NCBI RefSeq assembly: GCF_025919725.1
Contig: NZ_CP081495.1
Coordinates: forward strand, 1,178,001 to 1,242,000
Length of the DNA: 64,000 nt
Reading direction: 5' to 3'
DNA from: Flavobacterium agricola
GTDB lineage: Bacteria > Bacteroidota > Bacteroidia > Flavobacteriales > Flavobacteriaceae
A program made the translations under genes and the position numbers. The notes under the pieces were generated by a model. That model saw nothing but the letters and a program-made list of their open reading frames with translations, was not told the DNA's origin and did not search any database. Of this stretch, positions 44,417-53,015 are shown piece after piece (within the stretch, counting starts at the first letter, position 1; every line of letters starts with the position of its first letter).

Positions 44417-45736
44417 ATGAAAACTAAAAAATATTCAATTAAAAATATCCTATTATTTTTTTCTTTAGCAATAGGATTTCAATCATGTCAAAATGATTTA
44501 GATATTTATTCAGAAAACGCTATATCTCCAGAACAAATAACAGAAAGTAATATTCAGTTTTTTCTTAACGGTTTGTACCGTACTTCTACCCCTATTCGAG
44601 ACGATTATTTTTACAACGATATTCGAGGAGGAAATTATACTTGGACTGCTCTTTCAGGTAACAACAGCAAATTTGGTGTTTTAATTACGGGAAATGGGTT
44701 AGACGATAGAAATGCATTTTCTAGCAGTTACTGGCAATATTGTTATAAAAATATATACAACGCTAACAATATTATTGAAGCCGCTGAAAAAACAAACAAT
44801 ACAACAATTATAGCAGAAGCTAAGTATATTAGAGCCTACATGTACTACAATTTGGTTACAATATTTGGTGGAGTTCCACTAATTACAACAAATACAACTG
44901 CTAATTTACCCCGTGTGTCTGCTAAAGAAATATGGGATCAGATTACTAATGATTTAGACTACAGCATTTCTAACGCAAAGGTTTTAAGCGAAACCTCTAA
45001 CGATAGGGTTTCTATTCAAGCTAGCAAAGCACTTAAGGCAAGAGTTTTACTTGCTTTAAATCAAAAAACAGAAGCAGCAAACTTAGCTACAGAAGTAATT
45101 AATGAAAGTGGTTTAAAATTAGATTCTGATTATGGCAGAATATTTCAGGCAACAAAGTCATCGTCAGAAATTTTATTTGCATTTGCCAATTTAACAACAG
45201 AGTCTAACACACGCTTATCTCAATTATTTTGGCCTTATGGTACACAATGGGCAGGATCGTACTTTGTTCAGCCCTCAGAATACGTTGTAAACGAGCTTTA
45301 CGAAACCAACGATAAAAGAAAAGAAATAAACGTTAAAAACATAACAAATTCTGACGGAACATATAATACAATTATAAGTAAGTACACGGATGTGCAACCT
45401 ATAATTGTTTCGCGTTTAACAGAAATGTATTTTATTGCTGCTGAAGGTTATGGTCTTGGTACTGGATTATCTTATTTAAATGATGTGAGAACTACAAGAA
45501 ATCTACCTACATATTCAGCAATTGACATTAGCTCTGAAGATGCTTTTCTAAACTTGGTTTTATTAGAAAGAAGAAAAGAATTATATAGTGAAGGTTTTTT
45601 ATTCTACGATTTAGTAAGAACTAACAAAGCAATTAACTTACCAAATATTTCTCAAACAGAACAATATGTACTCCCGATACCAGGTAGCCAAGTAATTTTG
45701 TCAGATGGTATGTTAACCCAAAACCCAGGATATTAA
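44417..45736 (+). CDS. SusD/RagB-type surface lipoprotein
   Basis: 439 residues with a lipoprotein signal (LLFFSLAIGFQSCQNDLD). Features of SusD: the N-terminal YKNIYNANNIIEAAEKTNN and AEAKYIRAYMYYNLVTIFGG segments with the usual FGGVPL turn, TPR-like helices, and the C-terminal LLERRKELYSEGFLFYDLVR followed by LPIPGSQVIL. It binds ligand at the cell surface and closes the SusC barrel. Starts 10 bp after susC and its stop overlaps the start of the next gene. Confidence 0.94.
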   Translation: MKTKKYSIKNILLFFSLAIGFQSCQNDLDIYSENAISPEQITESNIQFFLNGLYRTSTPIRDDYFYNDIRGGNYTWTALSGNNSKFGVLITGNGLDDRNAFSSSYWQYCYKNIYNANNIIEAAEKTNNTTIIAEAKYIRAYMYYNLVTIFGGVPLITTNTTANLPRVSAKEIWDQITNDLDYSISNAKVLSETSNDRVSIQASKALKARVLLALNQKTEAANLATEVINESGLKLDSDYGRIFQATKSSSEILFAFANLTTESNTRLSQLFWPYGTQWAGSYFVQPSEYVVNELYETNDKRKEINVKNITNSDGTYNTIISKYTDVQPIIVSRLTEMYFIAAEGYGLGTGLSYLNDVRTTRNLPTYSAIDISSEDAFLNLVLLERRKELYSEGFLFYDLVRTNKAINLPNISQTEQYVLPIPGSQVILSDGMLTQNPGY

Positions 45737-46692
45737 TGAAAACAACTAAATTATTAAAAAAATACAGTATTTTATTAATTTTAGCACTAACTGTTAGTTG
45801 TGCTAAAAAAATAACTTCCGCTACAGAAAATACAGAAGAAGTATTATTAGTAAAAGATGGCTGGCAAATAAATCCTTTAGACAAAGGAGTTGTTCATTAT
45901 GAATTGCCAAAGCAGTTTTTAAAAGATTTCAACTCATTTCAAAATGTTAACGTATTAGCTATAAATCCATTAATTTCAGATTATGAAATAGTTTTTAAAG
46001 ATATTACCCCAAGGGATAGTATCTCTACGGTAGCAAATAATATGGAAAAAGCTATTTTTGCCATCAATGGTACGTATTACGAAAAGAAAGCAAATAACGG
46101 GAACTCTACTTCGTATTTTAAGTCAAATAATGTGTTAATAGATTCTGTTCAGGTACCATCAGGTAGCTTATTTGCATGGAAGCACGAAGGCGCATTCTAT
46201 AAAAAAGGAAAGGACTTTGGTATTGTTAGAGGAAATAACAAAGTTTATACGTATCTAGAAGCTCAAAATATCATGTCAGGATCACCAATATTAATAGAAA
46301 ACTTTTACCCCTCAGGAGCATATTTTGTGAGAGATTATGTATCAGACTTAACAACACTACCGTATGAAAATCCTGATAGGCATCAAGGAGTAAGACATCC
46401 AAGAACTGCTGTAGCAATTACTGATAATGGCACTATTTTGTTTGTAGCGGTTGACGGCAGAAATACAAAAGCAGCTGGAATGTCTGCCAAAGAGCTTACA
46501 TTATTTTTAAAAAAATATTTTAACCCTAAGGATGCTTTAAATATTGATGGGGGTGGTTCTACAACATTTTGGTTAAAAAATGATAATAGGTCAGATACAG
46601 GGGTTATAAATTTCCCAACAGATAACAAAAAATCAGATCATTACGGACAACGTGCAGTTAGAAATGGTTTTGTTATTTTAAAAAATAATTAA
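45736..46692 (+). CDS. Phosphodiester glycosidase (NAGPA) family lipoprotein
   Basis: 318 residues with a lipoprotein signal (ILLILALTVSCAKKI). The body shows the NAGPA domain: KAIFAINGTYYEKKANNGNS, RHPRTAVAITDNGTILFVAV followed by DGR, and DALNIDGGGSTTFWLKNDN near the end. Such enzymes remove N-acetylglucosamine or other sugars linked through a phosphodiester (the human homologue uncovers mannose 6-phosphate). Its start overlaps the susD stop, so the operon probably imports and trims a phosphodiester-linked glycan such as teichoic-acid-like or phosphoglycan material. That substrate is inference. Confidence 0.88.
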   Translation: MKTTKLLKKYSILLILALTVSCAKKITSATENTEEVLLVKDGWQINPLDKGVVHYELPKQFLKDFNSFQNVNVLAINPLISDYEIVFKDITPRDSISTVANNMEKAIFAINGTYYEKKANNGNSTSYFKSNNVLIDSVQVPSGSLFAWKHEGAFYKKGKDFGIVRGNNKVYTYLEAQNIMSGSPILIENFYPSGAYFVRDYVSDLTTLPYENPDRHQGVRHPRTAVAITDNGTILFVAVDGRNTKAAGMSAKELTLFLKKYFNPKDALNIDGGGSTTFWLKNDNRSDTGVINFPTDNKKSDHYGQRAVRNGFVILKNN

Positions 46693-46717
46693 GTAATATA
46701 TTTTTTGTGGTTAACCT

Positions 46718-46749
46718 AAAAGTGCTTAGAAAAAATTCTAAGCACTTTT
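46718..46749 (+). terminator. Terminator of the susCD operon
   Basis: Perfect 14-bp arms AAAAGTGCTTAGAA / TTCTAAGCACTTTT, 4-base loop, T run. Confidence 0.85.
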
Positions 46750-47318
46750 TTTAAATAGCTTGGTAATTAAAAATTATCTTGTTTTATTTTTTTTTCATAT
46801 TTTTTTTAAAGTCTCTATGCTCTATTGAAGAATTTTAAAATTCACTTTTTTATAATAATTAAGCTAAACTATATTTAGTTTTCATTAATTTAGTCAACGA
46901 TAACCTAACAACGGTAAATAAAAATTTCCATCAATATTTTTTAAAACTCGTTCAGTACTTAGTTTAAAATAAATGTTAATCGTCAGGAAAAAAGTAGACA
47001 CTTAAAATAGTATTTCGTAAGAAAATCCAACTTCAATAATGGAAATACAAATTTAATTACTTAACTCTATTACTTTTCTTTTAAAAATAGCATTATACAT
47101 TTTACGTTATTTAAGGTTTTAGTCTTAAAACTATTTTTAGTAATGCTAAATTTAAAATTATGACTAGTCAAGTTGAAAATATTTATTCAGCTCTTAGTAA
47201 CTAACATATTCAATGAGAGTTTTTATTCACTATCGCCTAGATAAATAACAAAACATTAATTTATAATTTTCCTAAAAATAGATCTAGATTCAAAAAGTTC
47301 TAATTTTGATTTGCTATT
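46750..47318. other. Gene-free stretch with an IS end relic
   Basis: About 570 AT-rich bases between the susCD operon and the sulfur island. No coding frame supported; contains a solo IS3-type left end at 46974. Confidence 0.5.
46974..47015. mobile_element. Solo IS3-type left end
   Basis: TGTTAATCGTCAGGAAAAAA then GTAGACACTTAAAATAG, about 85% like the left end of copy A (TGTAAATCGTCAGCAAAAAG...). No other part of the element remains. Confidence 0.65.
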
Positions 47319-48779
47319 TTATTTTACCAACGGAAGTTTTTTTGCTTTCCAATCATTAATACTACCACTGTAATTTAAAATAGTCGTAAATCCTAATCGC
47401 TCTAATATTGAATAGGCCATTGCGGCACGAACGCCACTCTGACAATGTATAATCACTGGAACGTCTTTTTGAATTCTAATACTCATTTCATCCAAAGAAT
47501 TTAAAGACATGTTTTCAAAGCCTTTTATATGTCCACTTTCGTATTCACTAGCTGTGCGCACATCTATTAATTGAACTTTTTTATCTTTTTTGTATTCTAA
47601 TACTTCTTCAGCTGTAATGATTTTAGATGATTTTAAATTTTTAAAGTTCTTCACTTCAGTAATATATCCATAAAGATTATCCATACCAATGCGTATCAAT
47701 TTACGTTGAATATCTCTAATTTCAGCTTCAGATGCTATTAAAAGAATAGGCTGGTTATATGAAACTAATGACCCCACAAAGGTGGAAAAAGAGGTACTAT
47801 TTTCTATGTGTAAACTACCTGGAATATATTCTTTTGCAACCTCTTCTTTTCTTCGAGTATCAATAATCAAAATATTATTTTCATACGCTTTTAGAGCTTC
47901 AGTGTTAGTTAGTTTTTTCAATTTAGGAATTTCAATAAGTAGTGGACGTGACGATTTATTCCATTCTTTCATCGTTGAAAAGTATTTTGGAGGTTCTGGT
48001 TGACCGTCTAAAACAAACTCAATAAAAGCTTTTTTATCGTTTAAATATTTGAACGCCATACTTGAAGACATTTCTTGCTCTAAAGTCGATTGTGGTACCG
48101 TACTTAAACTTTTTCCGCAAAAAGAGCCAGCTCCATGTCCTGGCCAAAGTTCTGTATTCTTGGGTAAATTGATAAACTTATTTAAAGATTCAAATAATTG
48201 ACTCGCTCCAACAAATTGAGAACCTTCCTTTCCGGCTGTTTTTTCTAATAAATCGGGCCTACCTACATCACCAACAAAAATAAAATCTCCAGTAACTGCC
48301 TTTATAGGTTCAGATGTATTTTTCAAATTTCGAATCAAAAAACTTATACTCTCAGGAGTATGCCCTGGGGTATGCATGACTTCAATTTCAAGATTCCCAA
48401 AATAAATTTTTTGCAAATCATTTAAAGGCTCGTGTAAAAATGAATACTGCCAATCATCACCTCCTTCAGCAGATAATAATAATTTAGCATTAGTCACTTG
48501 TGCTAATTCTCTTGAACCACTCAAAAAATCAGCATGTATATGAGTTTCTGTAACATATTTTATCTCTAATCCATTTTGCTTAGCAAAATCAATGTAGGTA
48601 TCTATATCTCTCTTAGGGTCAATAACAATAGCTTCTTTATTTTCGTTAGCAATAATATAACTAGCTTGAGATAATGTTTCATCATAGATCCGTTCAAAAA
48701 TCATATTTTGAGCACGTACAACAAAATTTGAAAGTAAAAAGATACTTAATGTTTTAATTAATAATAGTTTACGTTTCAT
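47319..48779 (-). CDS. Exported CstB-like persulfide dioxygenase/rhodanese
   Basis: 486 residues. A signal peptide (TLSIFLLSNFVVRAQ) precedes an MBL-fold domain (about 25-260) with TETHIHADFLSG, MHTPGHTPESI, GDFIFVGDVGRPDL and LWPGHGAGSFCGKS; then two rhodanese domains. The first (about 280-370) has no cysteine in its active loop (LLIASEAEIRDI) and is probably inactive; the second (about 385-485) has it (VIIHCQSGVRAAMAYS). This three-part layout is that of CstB, which oxidises persulfides to sulfite and thiosulfate. The signal peptide indicates work outside the cytoplasm, unlike the paralogue at 50606. A GTAACAATTGTTAC palindrome lies 50 bp upstream. Confidence 0.87.
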   Translation of the reverse strand: MKRKLLLIKTLSIFLLSNFVVRAQNMIFERIYDETLSQASYIIANENKEAIVIDPKRDIDTYIDFAKQNGLEIKYVTETHIHADFLSGSRELAQVTNAKLLLSAEGGDDWQYSFLHEPLNDLQKIYFGNLEIEVMHTPGHTPESISFLIRNLKNTSEPIKAVTGDFIFVGDVGRPDLLEKTAGKEGSQFVGASQLFESLNKFINLPKNTELWPGHGAGSFCGKSLSTVPQSTLEQEMSSSMAFKYLNDKKAFIEFVLDGQPEPPKYFSTMKEWNKSSRPLLIEIPKLKKLTNTEALKAYENNILIIDTRRKEEVAKEYIPGSLHIENSTSFSTFVGSLVSYNQPILLIASEAEIRDIQRKLIRIGMDNLYGYITEVKNFKNLKSSKIITAEEVLEYKKDKKVQLIDVRTASEYESGHIKGFENMSLNSLDEMSIRIQKDVPVIIHCQSGVRAAMAYSILERLGFTTILNYSGSINDWKAKKLPLVK

Positions 48780-48828
48780 TTTTTATGTCTTATTTCAACT
48801 AAAATACAATATTAAGAAATAGCTATTT

Positions 48829-48842
48829 GTAACAATTGTTAC
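48829..48842. promoter_or_regulatory. Sulfur-island palindrome, copy 1
   Basis: GTAACAATTGTTAC, perfect palindrome, 50 bp before the start of the exported CstB-like gene. Same motif at 52071, 52928 and 54677. Probable Crp-family binding site. Confidence 0.7.
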
Positions 48843-48874
48843 CTAATTAAAAAAACATTGCTTTAAGCAAAGTT

Positions 48875-49366
48875 TTATAGATTTTCTTTTAATAAGCGTT
48901 CTAATTCATTAGCAGGAAAAACACCTGCTTGTCGCCAAACAATTTTACCGTTTTTAAAAATAATTAAAGTTGGTACACTGCGAACTTGATATTGAGCTGC
49001 AACAGCTTGATTCTGATCTACATCAATTTTTATAATAGATACCTGATCTCCAATTCGTTGTTTCACCTCTTCTAAAACGGGCGCTTGCATTTTGCATGGT
49101 CCACACCAGGTTGCAAAAAAGTCAACTAAAACCGGTTTGTCTTGATTTATTATTTCTTCAAATGTCATCATTTTTTTTTCTCTTTTAAATAATGAAAAAA
49201 TTAAACCTCCCATCAAACCACCATATAATGTACTGTTTTTTGGATTAGATGTAATGGTACAACTTCCAGATTGGCAACCTATAAAATACCAGTATAAATA
49301 ACCAGCTAAAAGTCCGAATGCTATTCCCGAAATGGTCAATATATGTTTTGGAAAGATTTTTTTCAT
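48875..49366 (-). CDS. DUF6132-like membrane segment fused to thioredoxin
   Basis: As written, one frame of 163 residues from ATG 49366. Residues 1-65 look like the DUF6132 family: two membrane helices with YFIGCQSGSCTITSNPKNST between them. From about residue 66 a complete thioredoxin follows (MTFEEIINQDKPVLVDFFA, active site TWCGPCK, cis-proline SVPTLIIF). The junction contains a run of nine A (49171-49179). One extra A would end the first protein after KREKKNDDI and leave a separate 98-residue thioredoxin starting at 49171. So it is either a true membrane-anchored thioredoxin or two genes merged by a homopolymer error. Confidence 0.75.
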   Translation of the reverse strand: MKKIFPKHILTISGIAFGLLAGYLYWYFIGCQSGSCTITSNPKNSTLYGGLMGGLIFSLFKREKKMMTFEEIINQDKPVLVDFFATWCGPCKMQAPVLEEVKQRIGDQVSIIKIDVDQNQAVAAQYQVRSVPTLIIFKNGKIVWRQAGVFPANELERLLKENL

Positions 49367-49367
49367 T

Positions 49368-49598
49368 TTACTTAATTTCTGTAAATGTTGCTTTTTTATT
49401 TTTTTCTGATTTTGAATTAGGAACTGCACAAGCTTGGGTTCCACAACAGCCAATATTGAGCAAGGGCATAAGTACTAATAAACCTCCTAAAGCAGCAAAT
49501 AACCATTGTTCTAATTCAATTCCTTGATAGATGATTAAAAACCCCATAGTTAATCTTAAAAAACGCATAATATTCCAGGTTTGAAGCCATTTTCTCAT
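49368..49598 (-). CDS. Small membrane protein, DUF2892-like
   Basis: 76 residues with a basic start (MRKWLQTWNIMRFLRLTMGF), two hydrophobic segments (LIIYQGIELEQWLFAALGGL and LVLMPLLNIGCCGTQACAVP) and a lysine-rich tail. The layout and the C-C-G-x-x-x-C end resemble the small DUF2892 proteins common beside rhodaneses in sulfur clusters. It overlaps the methyltransferase gene by 4 bp and ends 1 bp before the next start, so it is inside the operon. Function unknown. Confidence 0.65.
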   Translation of the reverse strand: MRKWLQTWNIMRFLRLTMGFLIIYQGIELEQWLFAALGGLLVLMPLLNIGCCGTQACAVPNSKSEKNKKATFTEIK

Positions 49599-50233
49599 AC
49601 ACTTATTTTTTTTATAAAATGAATAAAAACTTCGCTACCTTGTCTTGGAGGTATACTATTGTAGCACGTTTCCATTTTTTTGATTTGGAACTGTTTTTCG
49701 AAAATAGGTCGATATTCGCAAGGACAGCCTCCAAAAGGTGGGAACGGATTGTTAAATTGTTTATCAAATAAAACACCTACAATGCTTCCGTTATTTTTAA
49801 GCAATTCATGCATTTTAGCAACATATTCGTTTCTTCTAAATGGCAGAATAGCACTAAAAAATGTTTGCTCTAAGACTAAGTCGTAATTACCTGAATGTTC
49901 AAAAAAATCTTCACATAAAATTTTTATTGCAGTATTTCCCTTAAAGCGTTTCTCTAAATTTTTAACAGCTAAAGGGGCAATGTCAATTAATGTAATATTC
50001 TTAAAACCATGTTCTAATAAATATTCAGCTTCATAAGCATTACCACACCCAGGGATTAAAATTGCTATGTTTTTGTCCTTTACTCCATCAATATATTTAG
50101 TTATTGCAGGTGATGCATGCCCAATATCCCAACCGGTTTCATTTTTCTCCCAGCGCGTATCCCAATAGGTCTTATCCATCGGCACATCGCATTGGGTGAT
50201 ACAACATGCTTCTATTTTATCTTCTTGTTTCAT
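49595..50233 (-). CDS. Thiopurine S-methyltransferase (TPMT)-like methyltransferase
   Basis: 212 residues of the SAM-dependent TPMT family: TYWDTRWEKNETGWDIGHAS at the N-terminus, LIPGCGNAYEAEYLLEHGF as SAM motif I, NITLIDIAPLAVKNLEKRF and YDLVLEQTFFSAILPF (with the QTFF in place of the family's EQTF-type motif). It overlaps the rhodanese gene by 17 bp and the following small gene by 4 bp. The family also contains enzymes that methylate sulfide, thiols, halides or tellurite. In this sulfur operon a sulfide- or thiol-methylating role is a reasonable guess. Confidence 0.82.
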   Translation of the reverse strand: MKQEDKIEACCITQCDVPMDKTYWDTRWEKNETGWDIGHASPAITKYIDGVKDKNIAILIPGCGNAYEAEYLLEHGFKNITLIDIAPLAVKNLEKRFKGNTAIKILCEDFFEHSGNYDLVLEQTFFSAILPFRRNEYVAKMHELLKNNGSIVGVLFDKQFNNPFPPFGGCPCEYRPIFEKQFQIKKMETCYNSIPPRQGSEVFIHFIKKISV

Positions 50234-50543
50234 TTATAGCTTCTTTTATTTGTTGCCAAGTTCCACCATTAATAACGTCAGTAAATCCATTTTGTTCTAA
50301 AATAGTTTTTGCCTGACCACTTCTGTTTCCACTTCTACAAAAAACGATAATATTTTTGTGTTGTTTTAATTTACTCAACTGTTTTTCTATTTGATCTAAA
50401 GGTATATTTACAGACCCAGGTACATTTCCTTCTGCAAACTCTGCTGCTGATCTAACATCTACTAAAAAAGCATTGTTTTTTAGTACAGTTTCTAATTCTT
50501 CCTTTTTGTTCATTGTGAACCTATTTTTTAAAAATTTAAACAT
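50217..50543 (-). CDS. Single-domain rhodanese
   Basis: 108 residues from ATG 50543 (an ATG ten codons later, at 50513, is also possible). Motifs: NNAFLVDVRSAAEFAEGNVP, GSVNIPLDQIEKQLSKLK, and the active-site loop IIVFCRSGNRSGQAKTIL with the catalytic cysteine. Rhodaneses move sulfane sulfur between carriers, here probably between the persulfide oxidase, thioredoxin and thiosulfate. 63 bp after the CstB-like gene in the same direction. Confidence 0.9.
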   Translation of the reverse strand: MFKFLKNRFTMNKKEELETVLKNNAFLVDVRSAAEFAEGNVPGSVNIPLDQIEKQLSKLKQHKNIIVFCRSGNRSGQAKTILEQNGFTDVINGGTWQQIKEAINETRR

Positions 50544-50605
50544 TTTAATATAAAATTATTTAAGTTTATTGGTTTTATGAAATTTTTATCCATTTCCCCA
50601 ATTCC

Positions 50606-52015
50606 CTAAAACATCTTACTTTGACAAACAAAATCTGTTTTAGGTACTTGTGTAGTCAATATGGCATTAAACCCACCTTCAATTTCAATAAAGTTTCGGT
50701 ATCCACGTGCTTGTAAAATACTAGCTGCAATCATACTTCGGTAACCACCAGCACAATGCAAGTAAAAAGTTTGTTTTGGATTTATATTTTTAATCCAATC
50801 GTTTATGAAAGCTAAAGGTCTATTATATGCATCTTCAACATGCTCTGCCTCGTATTCAGAAGCTGTTCTAACATCTATCACTACAGCTTCCTTACCTTGG
50901 ATTTCCTGTTCAAAAGTACTTGCAGTAATACGGTTTACAAAATCAATTTCTTTATCAGCTGCTAGCCAAGCATGAAAACCTCCTTTTAAATAACCCAATA
51001 CTTGATCAAAACCAACGCGACTTAAACGGGTAACAACTTCTTCTTGCATGCCTTCTTCTGTGATTAATAATATAGGCTGATTAACATCTACAATCATTGC
51101 ACCAACCCAAGGAGCAAAATCACCTTGTATTCCAATATTTATTGATTGTGGAATAAAACCATTTGCAAAATCACTATTTGCTCGGGTATCTAAAATTAAT
51201 GCAGCAGATTGTTCAGCTATTATTTCAAATTCATCTACACTTAAGGCTCTTAATCCTTGAGATAAAACCTTATCAAAACTTTCATATCCTTTTTTATTCA
51301 TCGCAACGTTCATTCCAAAATATGCAGGTGGAGGTAATAAACCATCTGTTACGGCTTCAATAAATGCTGCTTTTGAAGGTTGATTCAGTGCGTAATTCAT
51401 TTTCTTTTGATTACCTAAAGTATCAACAGTTTCTTTCATCATGTTCTTACCACAAACAGAACCCGCACCATGAGCTGGATAAACGATAATCTCATCAGCT
51501 AACGGAAGAATTTTATTGTATAAGCTCTCATATAACATTCCAGCTAAATCTTCTTTGGTCATATTAGCTGTTTTTTGGGCTAAATCTGGTCTACCAACAT
51601 CTCCTAAGAATAAGGTGTCTCCACTAAAAATAGCCGTTTCTTTTCCATTTTCATCAATCAACAAATACGTTGTACTTTCTAAAGTATGTCCTGGTGTATG
51701 CAATACTTTTATTTTAATTTTTCCAATTTCAAAGATTTTGTTATCTTTTGCAATTATGGCATCGAATTCAGGACTAGCAGTTGGACCGTAAACAATTGGA
51801 GCAGTAGTTTTCTGACTTAAATCTAAATGTCCACTTACAAAGTCAGCATGAAAATGTGTCTCAAATATGTATTTTAGTGTAACACCATTTTTGGTTAAAC
51901 AATCTAGATAAGGTTGAGTTTCTCTAAGAGGATCAATGATCGCTGCTTCACCATTACTCTCTATATAATAAGCACTTTGTGCTAAACATCCAGTATAAAT
52001 TTGTTCTACTTTCAT
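50606..52015 (-). CDS. Cytoplasmic CstB-like persulfide dioxygenase/rhodanese
   Basis: 469 residues without signal peptide. MBL-fold domain about 1-240: FETHFHADFVSGHLDLSQKT, VLHTPGHTLESTTYLL, FSGDTLFLGDVGRPDLAQKT and VYPAHGAGSVCGKNMMKETV. The first rhodanese (about 260-350) lacks the catalytic cysteine (LLITEEGMQEEVV); the second (about 360-465) has it (FYLHCAGGYRSMIAAS). Layout as in Staphylococcus CstB. It is 31-40% like the exported paralogue by eye, not computed. A GTAACATTTGTTAC palindrome lies 56 bp upstream. Confidence 0.9.
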   Translation of the reverse strand: MKVEQIYTGCLAQSAYYIESNGEAAIIDPLRETQPYLDCLTKNGVTLKYIFETHFHADFVSGHLDLSQKTTAPIVYGPTASPEFDAIIAKDNKIFEIGKIKIKVLHTPGHTLESTTYLLIDENGKETAIFSGDTLFLGDVGRPDLAQKTANMTKEDLAGMLYESLYNKILPLADEIIVYPAHGAGSVCGKNMMKETVDTLGNQKKMNYALNQPSKAAFIEAVTDGLLPPPAYFGMNVAMNKKGYESFDKVLSQGLRALSVDEFEIIAEQSAALILDTRANSDFANGFIPQSINIGIQGDFAPWVGAMIVDVNQPILLITEEGMQEEVVTRLSRVGFDQVLGYLKGGFHAWLAADKEIDFVNRITASTFEQEIQGKEAVVIDVRTASEYEAEHVEDAYNRPLAFINDWIKNINPKQTFYLHCAGGYRSMIAASILQARGYRNFIEIEGGFNAILTTQVPKTDFVCQSKMF

Positions 52016-52070
52016 TTGTTCTATTTTTTAATTTGTTAAGTAAATTTCGTAAGATTTCTTGATTTAGAAG

Positions 52071-52084
52071 GTAACATTTGTTAC
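52071..52084. promoter_or_regulatory. Sulfur-island palindrome, copy 2
   Basis: GTAACATTTGTTAC (arms GTAACA / TGTTAC, 2-base centre), 56 bp before the CstB-like start at 52015 and just past the tauE stop. Confidence 0.7.
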
Positions 52085-52089
52085 ACTAA

Positions 52090-52878
52090 CTACTTTATTA
52101 TTAACTCTTTAATTAAAATAACTAAACCCATTACCATTACAAAGTATCCAAAGATGGGTTTTAGTTGTTTTGCATCTAATTTTTTATTCAATTGAATTCC
52201 AAAGTACATTCCAACTAAAGCAATTACTAATATTTTTGTTAAGAACAAGAAATCTAACATTGAAATATCGTGAGAACCTAAAAAACCAATCAATGATTTA
52301 ACTCCTATTATAAATAGTGAATTTGCTACAGCTTGTTTCGTACTTAATTTGCCGAAAATCATCAATATAGGTACTATGATAAATCCACCTCCAGCACCAA
52401 CAACCCCAGTTATTAAACCTTCTATTAAACCGGCAATCATTAATATATAATGGTTGTATGGGCAATCAAAACAATCCGGATTGTTTTTCTTTTGCTTGAT
52501 CATGAAGAAGCCTGAAATAAGCATCAATATCGAAAAGAACAACAACATAAAAACGTTTTTTTCTATCTCATAGCCAAAAATCATAAACGTTTGTGGAATC
52601 GCAGGTAAAATATAAGATCTTACAGTGTACAACGCTAACATAGAAGGAATTCCAAACTGTAGAATTTTTTTAAAGGATAAGCTTTTTTGAATTATATGAG
52701 GAGTTGCTGCTACTAAACTTGTGATGCTTACTAAGGCAAGTGAATAGGTAGTAGATAAAGTTGCTGGTATTGCAAATAAATAAACCAATACCGGTACAGT
52801 AAGTATGCTTCCACCACCACCAAATAAACCAACCAATAAACCAATTAAAATGGTTAATATAAAACCTAAAATCTCCAT
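52090..52878 (-). CDS. TauE/SafE family sulfite/sulfoacetate exporter
   Basis: 262 residues with about eight membrane helices in two repeats, each opening with the glycine-rich family motif: ILIGLLVGLFGGGGSILTVP near the start and LITGVVGAGGGFIIVPILMI in the second half. A CFDCPYNHY loop lies between them. TauE proteins export sulfite or related anions and stand next to CstB in other bacteria, removing sulfite made by persulfide oxidation. A palindrome GTAACATAAGTTAC lies 50 bp upstream. Confidence 0.9.
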   Translation of the reverse strand: MEILGFILTILIGLLVGLFGGGGSILTVPVLVYLFAIPATLSTTYSLALVSITSLVAATPHIIQKSLSFKKILQFGIPSMLALYTVRSYILPAIPQTFMIFGYEIEKNVFMLLFFSILMLISGFFMIKQKKNNPDCFDCPYNHYILMIAGLIEGLITGVVGAGGGFIIVPILMIFGKLSTKQAVANSLFIIGVKSLIGFLGSHDISMLDFLFLTKILVIALVGMYFGIQLNKKLDAKQLKPIFGYFVMVMGLVILIKELIIK

Positions 52879-52927
52879 GTTCTTTTATTTTGTTATTCAA
52901 AGGTCTAACTTTCTAAAAAAACAGAGC

Positions 52928-52941
52928 GTAACATAAGTTAC
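52928..52941. promoter_or_regulatory. Sulfur-island palindrome, copy 3
   Basis: GTAACATAAGTTAC, one mismatch between the outer arms' sixth bases, 50 bp before the tauE start. Confidence 0.65.
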
Positions 52942-52956
52942 AAACCAAATCTAATA

Positions 52957-52997
52957 AAACAGCCCCTAAAAAGTAAAGTACTCTTTAGAGGCTGTTT
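52957..52997 (-). terminator. Terminator after the Crp-family gene
   Basis: AAACAGCC ... GGCTGTTT with further imperfect pairing of CTAAA/TTTAG inside; lies 18 bp after the regulator stop read leftward. Confidence 0.65.
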
Positions 52998-53015
52998 ATG
53001 ATCATAAATTCTAAT

